This document shows positions 16,601 through 24,057 of a stretch of 64,000 nucleotides of DNA, in pieces (positions within the stretch are counted from its first letter, which is position 1; the number at the start of each line of letters is the position of its first letter). The notes under the pieces are model-generated. The model worked only from the letters and a program-made list of their open reading frames with translations. It was not told the origin of the DNA and searched no databases. The DNA is from an uncultured Flavobacteriales bacterium (GTDB taxonomy: Bacteria; Bacteroidota; Bacteroidia; Flavobacteriales_E; Vicingaceae). Both the position numbers and the translations under genes were made by a program. The stretch is from the NCBI GenBank assembly GCA_905479325.1, contig CAJQLW010000007.1, forward strand, positions 1 through 64,000. The letters run 5' to 3'.

Positions 16601-17988
16601 TACTAACCGCATCTGCAGCTGCTCTTGGATTTTTACCAATGGCTATTTCAACATCTGCCGGCGCTGAAGTTCAACGCCCACTGGCAACAGTTGTGGTTGG
16701 TGGTCTAATTTCGGCAACCATGCTTACGTTGATTGTTTTACCTGTTCTATATGCCCTGTTTGATCAAAAAATTAAGCTTTCAAAATTGAAAATTTCAACT
16801 CCTAAAATAACCTTGTTGCTTCTGCTTTTGATACCTGCTATAGGATTTAGTCAAGTACAAAAAATTTCACTAGAAGAAGCTATCACCGTTGCCGTTTCAA
16901 ACAATCAAGGATTAAAAGCTTCTACACTGCGAATGGAGCAAAGCAAGCAATTAATTGGAACTTCAATTGACATTAACAAGACTGAAGTATTTTATGGTAA
17001 AGACAATAATAACATTGCCCCGAATAACCTTCCTTTAAATGTTATTGGGGTAAATCAATCCATTCAATTTCCCACCATATATGGTGCTCAAAGAAAGGTA
17101 ATGAAGACCAAATCTCAATTAACTAAAGACCAATACAACATTGACGAGCAGGTTTTACGAAAAGAGGTTTCAAAAGTGTATTATGAAATTCTTTATTGGG
17201 AAAGCATGAAAAAGAACTACCACTATTTAGATAGCTTATATGCTGAATTTATTGTGGCTGCTAATAAAAAGTACAAGCAAGGCGAAACGAATTATTTGGA
17301 GAAATTAACTGCTGAAACAAAAGGAAAGGAGATTAACATTCAATTGAATCAAATTAATGAAAGTGTGCAGAAGGCATACATTAAACTGAACCAATGGTTG
17401 CAAACAGATACAGACTATAGAGTTGAAAATATAGCTATGGAGCGGATCCCCTTGCAACAGTTAGATACTACTAACAACCCAGTGCTGAGTTATTACTCTA
17501 ATGCTCAAAAACTTTCAAACCAACAGTTAAAGTTAGAAAGACAAAAATTATTACCCGATCTGAATGCTTCAGTTTTTAACGGAACCAATAATGGGAATGG
17601 CGAAAATTCTTTCTCTGGTTTTCAAGTAGGTGTTGCCATTCCTCTTTGGTTTGGGACACAAAAATCAAAAATTCAAGCGGCTAAAACAGGTGCATCCATC
17701 ATGCAGTCTGAAAGTAACAACTATAAGGTTCAACTTTCTTCGAGGTACAACGAGCTTCAATCAGACATTCGAAAATACGAGGCAGGAATAAAATACTATG
17801 AAACTAGTGGAAAAAGACTAGCGAGTGAAACGCGGCTACATGCTAAAAAGGCATTTAGAAACGGAGAAATCAACTTTTTACAATACACACAATTGTTAGA
17901 CAATGCAAAAAGCATTGAGTCTGACTATTTATCCAATCTATTACAATACAATTTAACCGTATTGGAAGCGAATTATTTAATGAACTAA
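13657..17988 (+). CDS. CzcA/CusA-type heavy-metal RND transporter fused to a TolC-like outer-membrane factor
   Basis: A 1443-residue fusion. Residues 1 to about 1045 are a full HME-RND pump: TM1 near the N-terminus, two large periplasmic loops, and a TM4 motif with D400, D406 and E413 in DFGIIIDGAVIIVE, aligning with D402, D408 and E415 of CzcA. That pattern is typical of divalent-cation (Zn/Co/Cd) pumps rather than CusA. From about 1052 a second signal-peptide-like run (LLLLLLIPAIGFSQ) leads into an OMF/TolC domain (about 1068-1443) with long coiled-coil helices and Asn/Gln-rich repeats. Such pump-OMF fusions recur in Bacteroidota. The stop overlaps the adaptor gene start (TAATG). The operator at 13575 links it to the regulator. 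Confidence 0.9.
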   Translation: MLEKIIKYSINNKLIILLFSAGIIGFGLFSLSKIPIGAVPDITNNQVQIITTSRDLATEDVEKFLTYPIELEMANLPDVKEIRSVSKFGLSVVTVVFNDDIGTYLPRQLIAEKIKSAEEKIPKGFGSPFMGPITTGLGEIYQYVIDVDSSYRDQYSLSDIRTIQDWVVKRQLSGIPGVVEVNTWGGYLKQYEVAIDPEKLRSMEISISTLFSALEKNNSIAGGGYIEKTNQTYYIRSEGLVESLQDIENIVIETRNGLPVFVKDVATVGFGHATRFGAVTGNGEGEKVLGQVMMLKDADSKAVIDAVKERVAEISPALPPGISINAFLERSELINKTTFTIAENLILGCLIVIFVVVLLLANLRSGLVVASVIPMSLLFALSLMYIFGVDANLMSLGAIDFGIIIDGAVIIVEFIAFKITAERSHVLSLPKAERQSFIDKVTLKGASKMMHSAVFGQLIIIIVFIPILSLVGVEGKMFRPMALVFSFALLGTMLLGFTYVPVMASLFIKPTDPSKRNISTRLISFLQRKYVPTITWALNKKKLVLTTAFSLLILVGFLFSRMGGEFVPTLDEGDFVIQPVLKTGTSLSNTVIATTRIEKILKKFPEVQKVVSRIGAAEVPTDPMSMEESDVIIKLIPKGEWVSAESKDELADKFKEALTNEIAGVDFEFTQPIEMRFNELITGVRADLAIKIFGEDLDVLYKKALEVEKAIQNIEGAADISVEKVAGLPQMSVKYDRQKIAKYGLNVEELNNIITMGFAGKPAGTVFEGEKQFDLVVRFDKEHHKDLEDIETTTVQLPNGNQLPITEFATVSYTKGPAKISRDNTKRRIVVGVNVRNRDLESVVMDAQAAIKRDVKLPTGYTVEYGGQFENLRAAKRRLSVAVPIALILIFVLLYFAFSSVKEALIIYSTIPMSAVGGVILLYVRDLPFSISAGIGFIALFGIAVLNGIVLIEEFKELKEKGIENINERIIMGTKNRLRPVLLTASAAALGFLPMAISTSAGAEVQRPLATVVVGGLISATMLTLIVLPVLYALFDQKIKLSKLKISTPKITLLLLLLIPAIGFSQVQKISLEEAITVAVSNNQGLKASTLRMEQSKQLIGTSIDINKTEVFYGKDNNNIAPNNLPLNVIGVNQSIQFPTIYGAQRKVMKTKSQLTKDQYNIDEQVLRKEVSKVYYEILYWESMKKNYHYLDSLYAEFIVAANKKYKQGETNYLEKLTAETKGKEINIQLNQINESVQKAYIKLNQWLQTDTDYRVENIAMERIPLQQLDTTNNPVLSYYSNAQKLSNQQLKLERQKLLPDLNASVFNGTNNGNGENSFSGFQVGVAIPLWFGTQKSKIQAAKTGASIMQSESNNYKVQLSSRYNELQSDIRKYEAGIKYYETSGKRLASETRLHAKKAFRNGEINFLQYTQLLDNAKSIESDYLSNLLQYNLTVLEANYLMN

Positions 17989-19169
17989 TGATGAAAATAG
18001 TTAAGAATTTTAAGACGAGTGCCTTCACAGTAAGTATCTTATTGAGTGCATTTAGCACTTCATTGAGCTCTTGCTCTTCCAACTCGGCAAGCGATGGTTT
18101 AGTTAATGAAGTTTCAATGGAAGAAAATACTATGGAAACCTTTGAAATTACAGAACAGCAGTTTACATCATCGGTTATGAAAATGGGACAACTAGAAGTT
18201 AAGCCATTTCATGATCTGGTAAAGGCCAATGGTATGTTCGACGTGCCACCAGAAAACCGTGCTTCGGTTAGCTCCTACTTTGGTGGAACGGTAAAAAGTA
18301 TTCAATTACTTCCAGGTGAGAAAGTTAAAAAAGGACAAATTTTATTTGTATTGGAAAACCCTGACTTTGTGCAGTTGCAACAAGAGTACTTAGAGGCAAA
18401 AAGTCAACTCCACTACTTAGAGTCTGATTATGAAAGACAAAAAAACCTTGTAAAAGACAGTGTAACTTCTAGAAAGAACTTTTTAAAAGCTGAATCTGAT
18501 TTTTTATCTACTCAAGTGAAGGTTGAATCTATCGGTAAAAAATTGATGCTCATGAACATTTCTCCGTCCAACTTAACCTTCGAAACGATTCGCAGCAGCA
18601 TTAGCATTCCTTCTCCAATTACAGGCTACATTACAAAAATAAACATCAACCTTGGGGAGTTTTTAAACCCTGCCGAAACAGCAATTTCATTAGTTAATAC
18701 GGATCATTTACATTTGGAGATTAACATTTTTGAGAAAGATTTATCTAGCGTTAAAATTGGTCAACACATACTCTTCAACATTCAAAATGGTTCAGAAATG
18801 GATTATGAAGCAACAGTGCACCTTGTGAATAAAACCATCGATCCTGAAAACCGAACGATAGGAATTCACGGTCATTTAATTGACGAATCGCTCAACGATC
18901 TATTTACTCCGGGCATGTATTTAGAGGCAAGAATTGAAGTTAGTTCAGGCTCTGTGCTGGCATTGCCTGAGGCTGCTGTAGTAGATATGGAGAATAACTA
19001 TTATGTATTAGTACTTGACCAGCAAACAGGTGAGAATTACTCTTTTGTAAAAAAAGAAGTTCAAATTGGTGCAAAGTCAAATGGCTTTGTTGAGATTATA
19101 AATGCAAAATCGTTCAAAAATTCAGATCAATTTTTAACCAGTGGTGCTTTTGATTTGATCCTAGAATAA
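17988..19169 (+). CDS. RND efflux periplasmic adaptor (membrane fusion protein), CzcB/CusB-type lipoprotein
   Basis: A 393-residue adaptor that bridges the RND pump and the outer-membrane channel. The signal peptide ends in a lipobox-like LSSC (cysteine at about 29), so it should be lipid-anchored. A lipoyl/barrel-sandwich half (VKSIQLLPGEKVKKGQILFVL) is followed by the alpha-helical hairpin (about 120-175), the second lipoyl half (SPITGYITKININLGEFL) and the beta-barrel and membrane-proximal domains. No His- or Met-rich extension is seen. Its ATG overlaps the TAA of the pump gene, with a second ATG one codon later. It converges with the M28 peptidase with only 2 bases between the stops. Confidence 0.9.
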   Translation: MMKIVKNFKTSAFTVSILLSAFSTSLSSCSSNSASDGLVNEVSMEENTMETFEITEQQFTSSVMKMGQLEVKPFHDLVKANGMFDVPPENRASVSSYFGGTVKSIQLLPGEKVKKGQILFVLENPDFVQLQQEYLEAKSQLHYLESDYERQKNLVKDSVTSRKNFLKAESDFLSTQVKVESIGKKLMLMNISPSNLTFETIRSSISIPSPITGYITKININLGEFLNPAETAISLVNTDHLHLEINIFEKDLSSVKIGQHILFNIQNGSEMDYEATVHLVNKTIDPENRTIGIHGHLIDESLNDLFTPGMYLEARIEVSSGSVLALPEAAVVDMENNYYVLVLDQQTGENYSFVKKEVQIGAKSNGFVEIINAKSFKNSDQFLTSGAFDLILE

Positions 19170-19171
19170 AG

Positions 19172-20551
19172 TTAGTCTTCCTTTAATTGTTTAATACTTG
19201 ACCCTAAGCCATATTTGTCAATCAAATAAATCATTGAGGCAAAGGAAGCTGCTCCCAATTCTAACTCTCGTTGATGCACATTTTCAAAAACATCGGTATC
19301 TGAATGATGATGATCGAAATAGCGTTGATCGTCTGGTCTAAGTCCAATTAAAGGCACATTTTGTGGTTTAAGTGGACCAATGTCAACCCCACCCCAACCG
19401 GCTTTGAAGATGTGCAATTTATAAGGCTCTAAAAGTGATTCCCAAGATTGCATTTGTTTGATTTGTTCAGGAGTTCCATCCATGGTAAACCCTCGGGGAA
19501 CAAAACCTCCAGCATCTGACTCTAGGGCCGCAACATGTACTTCTCCCTTTTCTTTAGCCACTGCAGCATAGGTTTTACCGCCATTGTTGCCATTCTCTTC
19601 GTTCATAAACAAAACACAACGCAAGGTATACCTTGGTTTGTACCCTGTTGCTTTTAAAATCCGTAACGCTTCAATGGAGTGCACTACTCCTGCACCATCA
19701 TCGTGAGCGCCTTCGCCAACATCCCAAGAATCTAAATGACCACCAAAGGTGATAATCTTATCCGGCTCAACATTTCCTTTAATTTCTGCTATCACATTGT
19801 ATGAATCTTTATCAGGGAAAGTTTGGCTATTTACATTAATATAAGCCAAAGCATTTGGATTCATTTTTATCAATTCACTTAACATTTCGGCATCTTCAAT
19901 GCTTAATGCTACAGAAGGTATTTTCTTCACTCCTTCTTCATAGCCCATGGAACCTGTATGCGCATGTTTATCTTTGTTGTGGGTTAATGACCGTACAAAA
20001 ACACCAACAGCCCCAAACTTGGAAGCTTGGCTTGCACCGTCCCAACGTTGATTGACACAACCTCCATAAGCGTCACCTGTGCTAATTAATTTTCGATCGA
20101 AAGCTCTGTTGTAAAAAACAATTTTACCTTTAATTGCTTTTTCGCCTAATTCTGCTAACTCTTCAAAATCTTGAACTTTGATTACCTCAGCCTCAATTCT
20201 ACCATTGGAACTAACAGAACCACCCAAGGTTTTAATGCCCATGGGTTTGCCATTTACTCCTGCTTCTTCGATATCTCCTCTCACCCAATGCGGCACTTTT
20301 ACCGGCATCAGCCAAACGGTATCAAAATCATACGACTCTAACAATGCCTTGGCCCACTTTACCGCTTTTTCTGCCTCAGGCGAACCGCTTAAACGAGCGC
20401 CAACATCTTTACATAACGAACGTAAATTATTGTACGCATGTCCTTCCACCAAAGCAGCATCAAATAGCTTCCGAATATGAAGAGAATCTTCTTTTTGTGC
20501 AAAAGCAGTTACATTTATGAATAGGGCAATTAATAGAATAATTCTCTTCAT
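19172..20551 (-). CDS. M28-family zinc peptidase with PA domain
   Basis: A 459-residue exported aminopeptidase or carboxypeptidase, close to plasma glutamate carboxypeptidase. It has a signal peptide (MKRIILLIALFINVTAFAQ), a PA-type insert at about 130-250, and the M28 di-zinc site: GGHLDSWD, AHDDGAG, the catalytic glutamate pair MNEENG, ESDAGG, and the last ligand in FDHHHSDTD. It should trim peptides in the periplasm or on the surface for nutrition. A start seven codons further upstream is possible, but the ATG at 20551 begins exactly at the signal peptide. It stands alone, facing the efflux operon. Confidence 0.88.
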   Translation of the reverse strand: MKRIILLIALFINVTAFAQKEDSLHIRKLFDAALVEGHAYNNLRSLCKDVGARLSGSPEAEKAVKWAKALLESYDFDTVWLMPVKVPHWVRGDIEEAGVNGKPMGIKTLGGSVSSNGRIEAEVIKVQDFEELAELGEKAIKGKIVFYNRAFDRKLISTGDAYGGCVNQRWDGASQASKFGAVGVFVRSLTHNKDKHAHTGSMGYEEGVKKIPSVALSIEDAEMLSELIKMNPNALAYINVNSQTFPDKDSYNVIAEIKGNVEPDKIITFGGHLDSWDVGEGAHDDGAGVVHSIEALRILKATGYKPRYTLRCVLFMNEENGNNGGKTYAAVAKEKGEVHVAALESDAGGFVPRGFTMDGTPEQIKQMQSWESLLEPYKLHIFKAGWGGVDIGPLKPQNVPLIGLRPDDQRYFDHHHSDTDVFENVHQRELELGAASFASMIYLIDKYGLGSSIKQLKED

Positions 20552-20679
20552 GGAAATTAATTTTGGTTGCAAATAACGTGAATTTGTTTCGAAGGAATAG
20601 TCAACTTTTTGTTGATATATTTTAGAATGAGCTAATTAATTCGTATACTTTTTATTAATCACACCATCAAAAAAACTAT

Positions 20680-21186
20680 ATGAGTAGAGGATTTGTAAAA
20701 GAAGATGATCAAGAAGAATTACCAATGGTTCCGCCAAGACCGTACCTCCCTGACGGAGCGACGAATTATGTAACACCTCAAGGAATGGAGTTCCTTTTAA
20801 AAGAAAAGGAAGAATTGCTGGAAGAGAAAAAAAACATTGAGTATACCAACGACAACGAACGGCGTATTGCTAAAAATTTAGTGAATGCCAAATTTAATTT
20901 ACTAATTGCTCGTATTGATTCAGCAAAAGTGGTAGACCCAAATGCTCAAAAACAAGATAGTGTTCGGTTTGGAGCTAACTTAAAGCTAAAAATGGATAAT
21001 TCTGCTTCGCCAAAGAACTTTAAAATTGTTGGCGTAGATGAGGCGGACATTTCACGGGGAAAAATTTCCCATTTATCGCCTGTTGCGAAGGTTTTGATGG
21101 AGAAAAAAGTAGGCGAAAAAGCATCTTTACAACTGGACAGTGGCCAACGTATTTTTGAGATTTTGGAGATTGATTATGCCAATTAA
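20680..21186 (+). CDS. GreA/GreB-family transcript cleavage factor
   Basis: A 168-residue protein with a Gre-type layout. It has a charged N-terminal stretch (MSRGFVKEDDQEELP), a coiled-coil helical pair (MEFLLKEKEELLEEKKNIE to LLIARIDSAKVVD), and a C-terminal FKBP-like domain ending in the family pattern SPVAKVLMEKKVGEKASL. Gre factors reach into the RNA polymerase secondary channel and stimulate cleavage of backtracked RNA. This variant, with its own N-terminal extension, is a Bacteroidota subfamily distinct from housekeeping GreA, so the precise role is less certain. It is monocistronic, and no convincing terminator is seen directly behind it. Confidence 0.75.
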   Translation: MSRGFVKEDDQEELPMVPPRPYLPDGATNYVTPQGMEFLLKEKEELLEEKKNIEYTNDNERRIAKNLVNAKFNLLIARIDSAKVVDPNAQKQDSVRFGANLKLKMDNSASPKNFKIVGVDEADISRGKISHLSPVAKVLMEKKVGEKASLQLDSGQRIFEILEIDYAN

Positions 21187-21557
21187 TTCTTTCAAAAAAG
21201 CCCTTGCTGCACAGAGTTAACTTCAGAAATTAACAATCCGGTTCATGAATTACGAATCGTTGAATTACGAATTACGAATGGAGTGAAACGAAGCGACTTA
21301 ATTTAGTTGATTGGTAACTCAATAACCAGATTGCTTCCGTCCTTCGTTTCACTGCAAGCCGACAGGCGTGCCTCCCGCCAAAGACAAACTGTCGGGCAAG
21401 CGCAATGAAGGTATTACTTTGTCTAGGCTTCGACCATTCTCCCGTTGGTCGAAGCTCAGCCTGACAAAATAATTCGTCCATTTTACCTTAGTTGAGGCTT
21501 AACCTGACAGAAGGAGGAGAATTATCGAATAGTTAAATCACCATTTAAAACAAGACA
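21187..21557. repeat. Intergenic block of nested dispersed repeats
   Basis: No gene. The block begins with three near-tandem copies of GAATTACGAAT (about 21245-21280). It then carries several inverted repeats: GCCGACAG with CTGTCGG around 21358-21396, and GCTTCGACCA with TGGTCGAAGC around 21427-21454 next to CTCAGCCTGACA. These GC-rich palindromes contrast with the AT-rich surroundings and look like small mobile intergenic repeats. A 69-codon frame on the minus strand here is just repeat sequence. Confidence 0.6.
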
Positions 21558-21620
21558 TAAAAAAGCCCCGGTCCACTGAGCTCCGATAGCTATCGGAGTC
21601 GAAGTGGACAAGGGCTTTTT
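21558..21620. terminator. Long composite terminator containing an 18-bp palindrome
   Basis: The outer stem AAAAAGCCC with GGGCTTTTT and the middle stem GTCCACT with AGTGGAC enclose the perfect palindrome CTCCGATAGCTATCGGAG (21581-21598). It can end transcription from both sides, mainly the M49 gene on the minus strand. It looks like a dispersed repeat that became, or was inserted into, a terminator. Confidence 0.65.
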
Positions 21621-21639
21621 ACTTTAAGCTTTCAACTAT

Positions 21640-23733
21640 TTATTTTACTGGTAAGAAAGAATAATTCTCTCCATAAAACATCATTTGCTCTTTGAAAGAC
21701 TCTGGGTACTGAACCTCAATATCCGTTATTTTTCCATCCGTCATTACAGGAACCAATTTAGGATTGATAAATCCTCCATAGGCCGCAATTCCTAAGCTTT
21801 CGTATCGCTTTAATACTTCTGCATGTAAATCAGCATCTACTTGTACAGCATACGTTTCCACTAATTTTTTCCCAGCATCGTAATCGCCTTCCGACTTAAT
21901 TCTTTGCAATTCTCTCAACTGCATTCCGAAAATCTCTTTCAGTTTTTCATAGTCGTTAATTACAAAAAACGTTTTACCATCTCTCATTTTCTTTACAATT
22001 ACACTGTCTTTTGCACCAGTTTCAAATGCCCATTTTGCAATCATCTGTCGATTTCTCATGTGCGCTTCTTCCACAACATCACCAATTTTCAATCGCTTCA
22101 ATTGCAGCATCATTCCGTTTTTAATGTAATCGTCGTACGCTGTTTTACCAGCATCTAACGATTCTATCAAACCCATTTCAACCAACTTCTGATCGTGCAA
22201 ATAGTACAATGCAACAAGATCCGCTCTACCCTCTTCTAAAGTAGAAGCATAGCTTTTTAAGGTTTCAGAAGTTGTTCCAACACCTTTATTAATTCTACCA
22301 GATGCGTGTCCAATAACTTCGTGTAAATCGGTGTGCAACAAATCAGCAATTCCTCCATACTTTATAGAACGCTCAATTTCTGCTTCATCCCAAGCAAATT
22401 CGGTTAGGGAACTCTTTCCTTCTTTAGAAGACATTTCGTACGCATGAACAATGTTTCCAAGGCTCACACTCTTAGAGCCTACTTCACGAACCCAACCGTT
22501 GTTAGGTAAGTTAATACCAATTGGAGTTGAAGGAGAAGCATCTCCTGCTTCTACCACTACGGTGATTACTTTTCCAATGATTCCGGTTACGTTTGGTTTT
22601 TTATGCTCTTCCATTAATGGAGAGTTATCTTCAAACCACTGAGCTTCTTTACTAACTGCTTCAATTCTTTTGGTAGCTTCCATGTCTTTAAAAGAAACTA
22701 CAGATTCAAAAGAACCTTTTTTCCCTAAAGGATCGTTGTATACCTCTATAAATCCGTTTACTACATCTGTTCTAGAAGCAGTATCGTTAATCCAAGCTAG
22801 GTTATATTGATCCCAATCTTGAACATTACCTGTTTTGTAATAGGTAACCAATCTTTCCAAGGTCAACTTTTGTTCTGCGTTTTCTGCTAAAGGAATTGCT
22901 TTTTCTAACCAATAGACAATCTTCTCAATTGCCTCGGTATACAATCCTCCAACTTTCCACGTTTGGGCAACAACTTTACCGTCTTTTTTCATTAAACGGG
23001 TGTTCAGTCCATACTCAGGTTGATTTCCTTCCACCTTATCCAAACTTGCATAGTATGCTTCTACTTCTACTTGTGTTAAGTCTTCACTGTAAAAGTTAAC
23101 AGCTGAAGCAGCTACCATGTCAATTTCTGAATTTAAGTTTACCTTTTTAGGTGCTATTTCAGGATTGAAAATAACTTCACCCAAGGTTGCAATCAGGTCT
23201 TCTTTTGTTTGACCGTCTTTCAGCGGAAGCTTCTCTGCATCTAATTCTCCTACAGCCTTCTCAAAAAATGCTCTTGAAAATTCTGGCTCAAACTTTTGAT
23301 TCGAATAATGGTGGTGAATTCCGTTTGAAAACCAAACTCGTTTTAAGTAAACCAATAGTGCTTCAGCATCTGCTCCACCATCATTTTGAGTTGCCTCATT
23401 CGCTACAATCGCTTCTAAGGTTTTTCTAATTTGAAGGTTGTGCTGGTAGTTTTGATCGTACATCATATCACGACCCGATAAAGCCGCTTCGTATAGATAG
23501 TATAACAACTCTTTCTTATTCGCATCTAAGTCTTCAAAACCCGGTACTTGGTATCGAATCAGTTTTAGATCGGCAAATTGATCAGCTGTGTAATTAAAAT
23601 CGCCTGAATCATGAGCGTCTGCATCATGAGTTTCGGTAGTAGCTTCTGCGTTAGCATCCTTTTCTTTTGGAGCTCCGCATGAAGCAAAAATAACTGCAGC
23701 GACTAAGCTTGCAGATAATATTCTTTTGTTCAT
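21640..23733 (-). CDS. Dipeptidyl peptidase III (M49) lipoprotein
   Basis: A 697-residue zinc peptidase that removes dipeptides from peptide N-termini. The signal peptide ends in FASC (cysteine 19), marking a lipoprotein, followed by an acidic His-containing spacer (ETHDADAHDSG). The M49 zinc motif HExxGH is present as H471-E-V-I-G-H476, and the second motif is EEGRAD instead of the commoner EECRAE. Its length matches eukaryotic and Bacteroides DPP III. A surface or periplasmic lipoprotein form fits peptide scavenging, in line with the M28, M1 and lysyl-endopeptidase genes in this window. Monocistronic. Confidence 0.9.
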   Translation of the reverse strand: MNKRILSASLVAAVIFASCGAPKEKDANAEATTETHDADAHDSGDFNYTADQFADLKLIRYQVPGFEDLDANKKELLYYLYEAALSGRDMMYDQNYQHNLQIRKTLEAIVANEATQNDGGADAEALLVYLKRVWFSNGIHHHYSNQKFEPEFSRAFFEKAVGELDAEKLPLKDGQTKEDLIATLGEVIFNPEIAPKKVNLNSEIDMVAASAVNFYSEDLTQVEVEAYYASLDKVEGNQPEYGLNTRLMKKDGKVVAQTWKVGGLYTEAIEKIVYWLEKAIPLAENAEQKLTLERLVTYYKTGNVQDWDQYNLAWINDTASRTDVVNGFIEVYNDPLGKKGSFESVVSFKDMEATKRIEAVSKEAQWFEDNSPLMEEHKKPNVTGIIGKVITVVVEAGDASPSTPIGINLPNNGWVREVGSKSVSLGNIVHAYEMSSKEGKSSLTEFAWDEAEIERSIKYGGIADLLHTDLHEVIGHASGRINKGVGTTSETLKSYASTLEEGRADLVALYYLHDQKLVEMGLIESLDAGKTAYDDYIKNGMMLQLKRLKIGDVVEEAHMRNRQMIAKWAFETGAKDSVIVKKMRDGKTFFVINDYEKLKEIFGMQLRELQRIKSEGDYDAGKKLVETYAVQVDADLHAEVLKRYESLGIAAYGGFINPKLVPVMTDGKITDIEVQYPESFKEQMMFYGENYSFLPVK

Positions 23734-24057
23734 AGTGGGTTACTTTTTAAGAGCCCTAAATTAACTTTTAAAATTAGGATTTGGAAATGGGGTTTGATGA
23801 GCTAATACTCCAAGGTTATCCGAAGAAGGTCGAACAATGTCCAAACCTCCAAGGTTTTCAAAACCTTGGAGGTTTAAACTGAAATTTATCTGCGTTTCGA
23901 TACACCTCCTGTTGCAGGAATCCAACGTGACCAACTAGTGTTTAACCTTCAATAAACTAAGCTAAGCTAAACCTTACAAACTAGAGTCGAATTTCTAACG
24001 AACCGCGTTTGACGTGACAAAATAGAGAAGCGACTCCCAACTTCATGTACTTCAAGT
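23734..24057. repeat. Intergenic region with a 33-bp perfect hairpin
   Basis: No gene is seen. At 23843-23875, AAACCTCCAAGGTTTT and its exact complement are separated by one base, a 16-bp perfect inverted repeat of a kind often dispersed in Bacteroidota genomes. A partial copy (CCAAGGTT) lies at about 23811. Short AAGCT tandem units (about 23955-23972) and a GACGTGACAAAATAG segment like the repeats near 21460 follow. The hairpin could end transcription of the 1382-residue gene. Confidence 0.6.

Noticed and set aside
21272-21481. 69-codon minus-strand frame between the Gre factor and DPP III
   Set aside because: It is made of intergenic palindromic repeats and resembles no protein; such frames arise from repeat copies.
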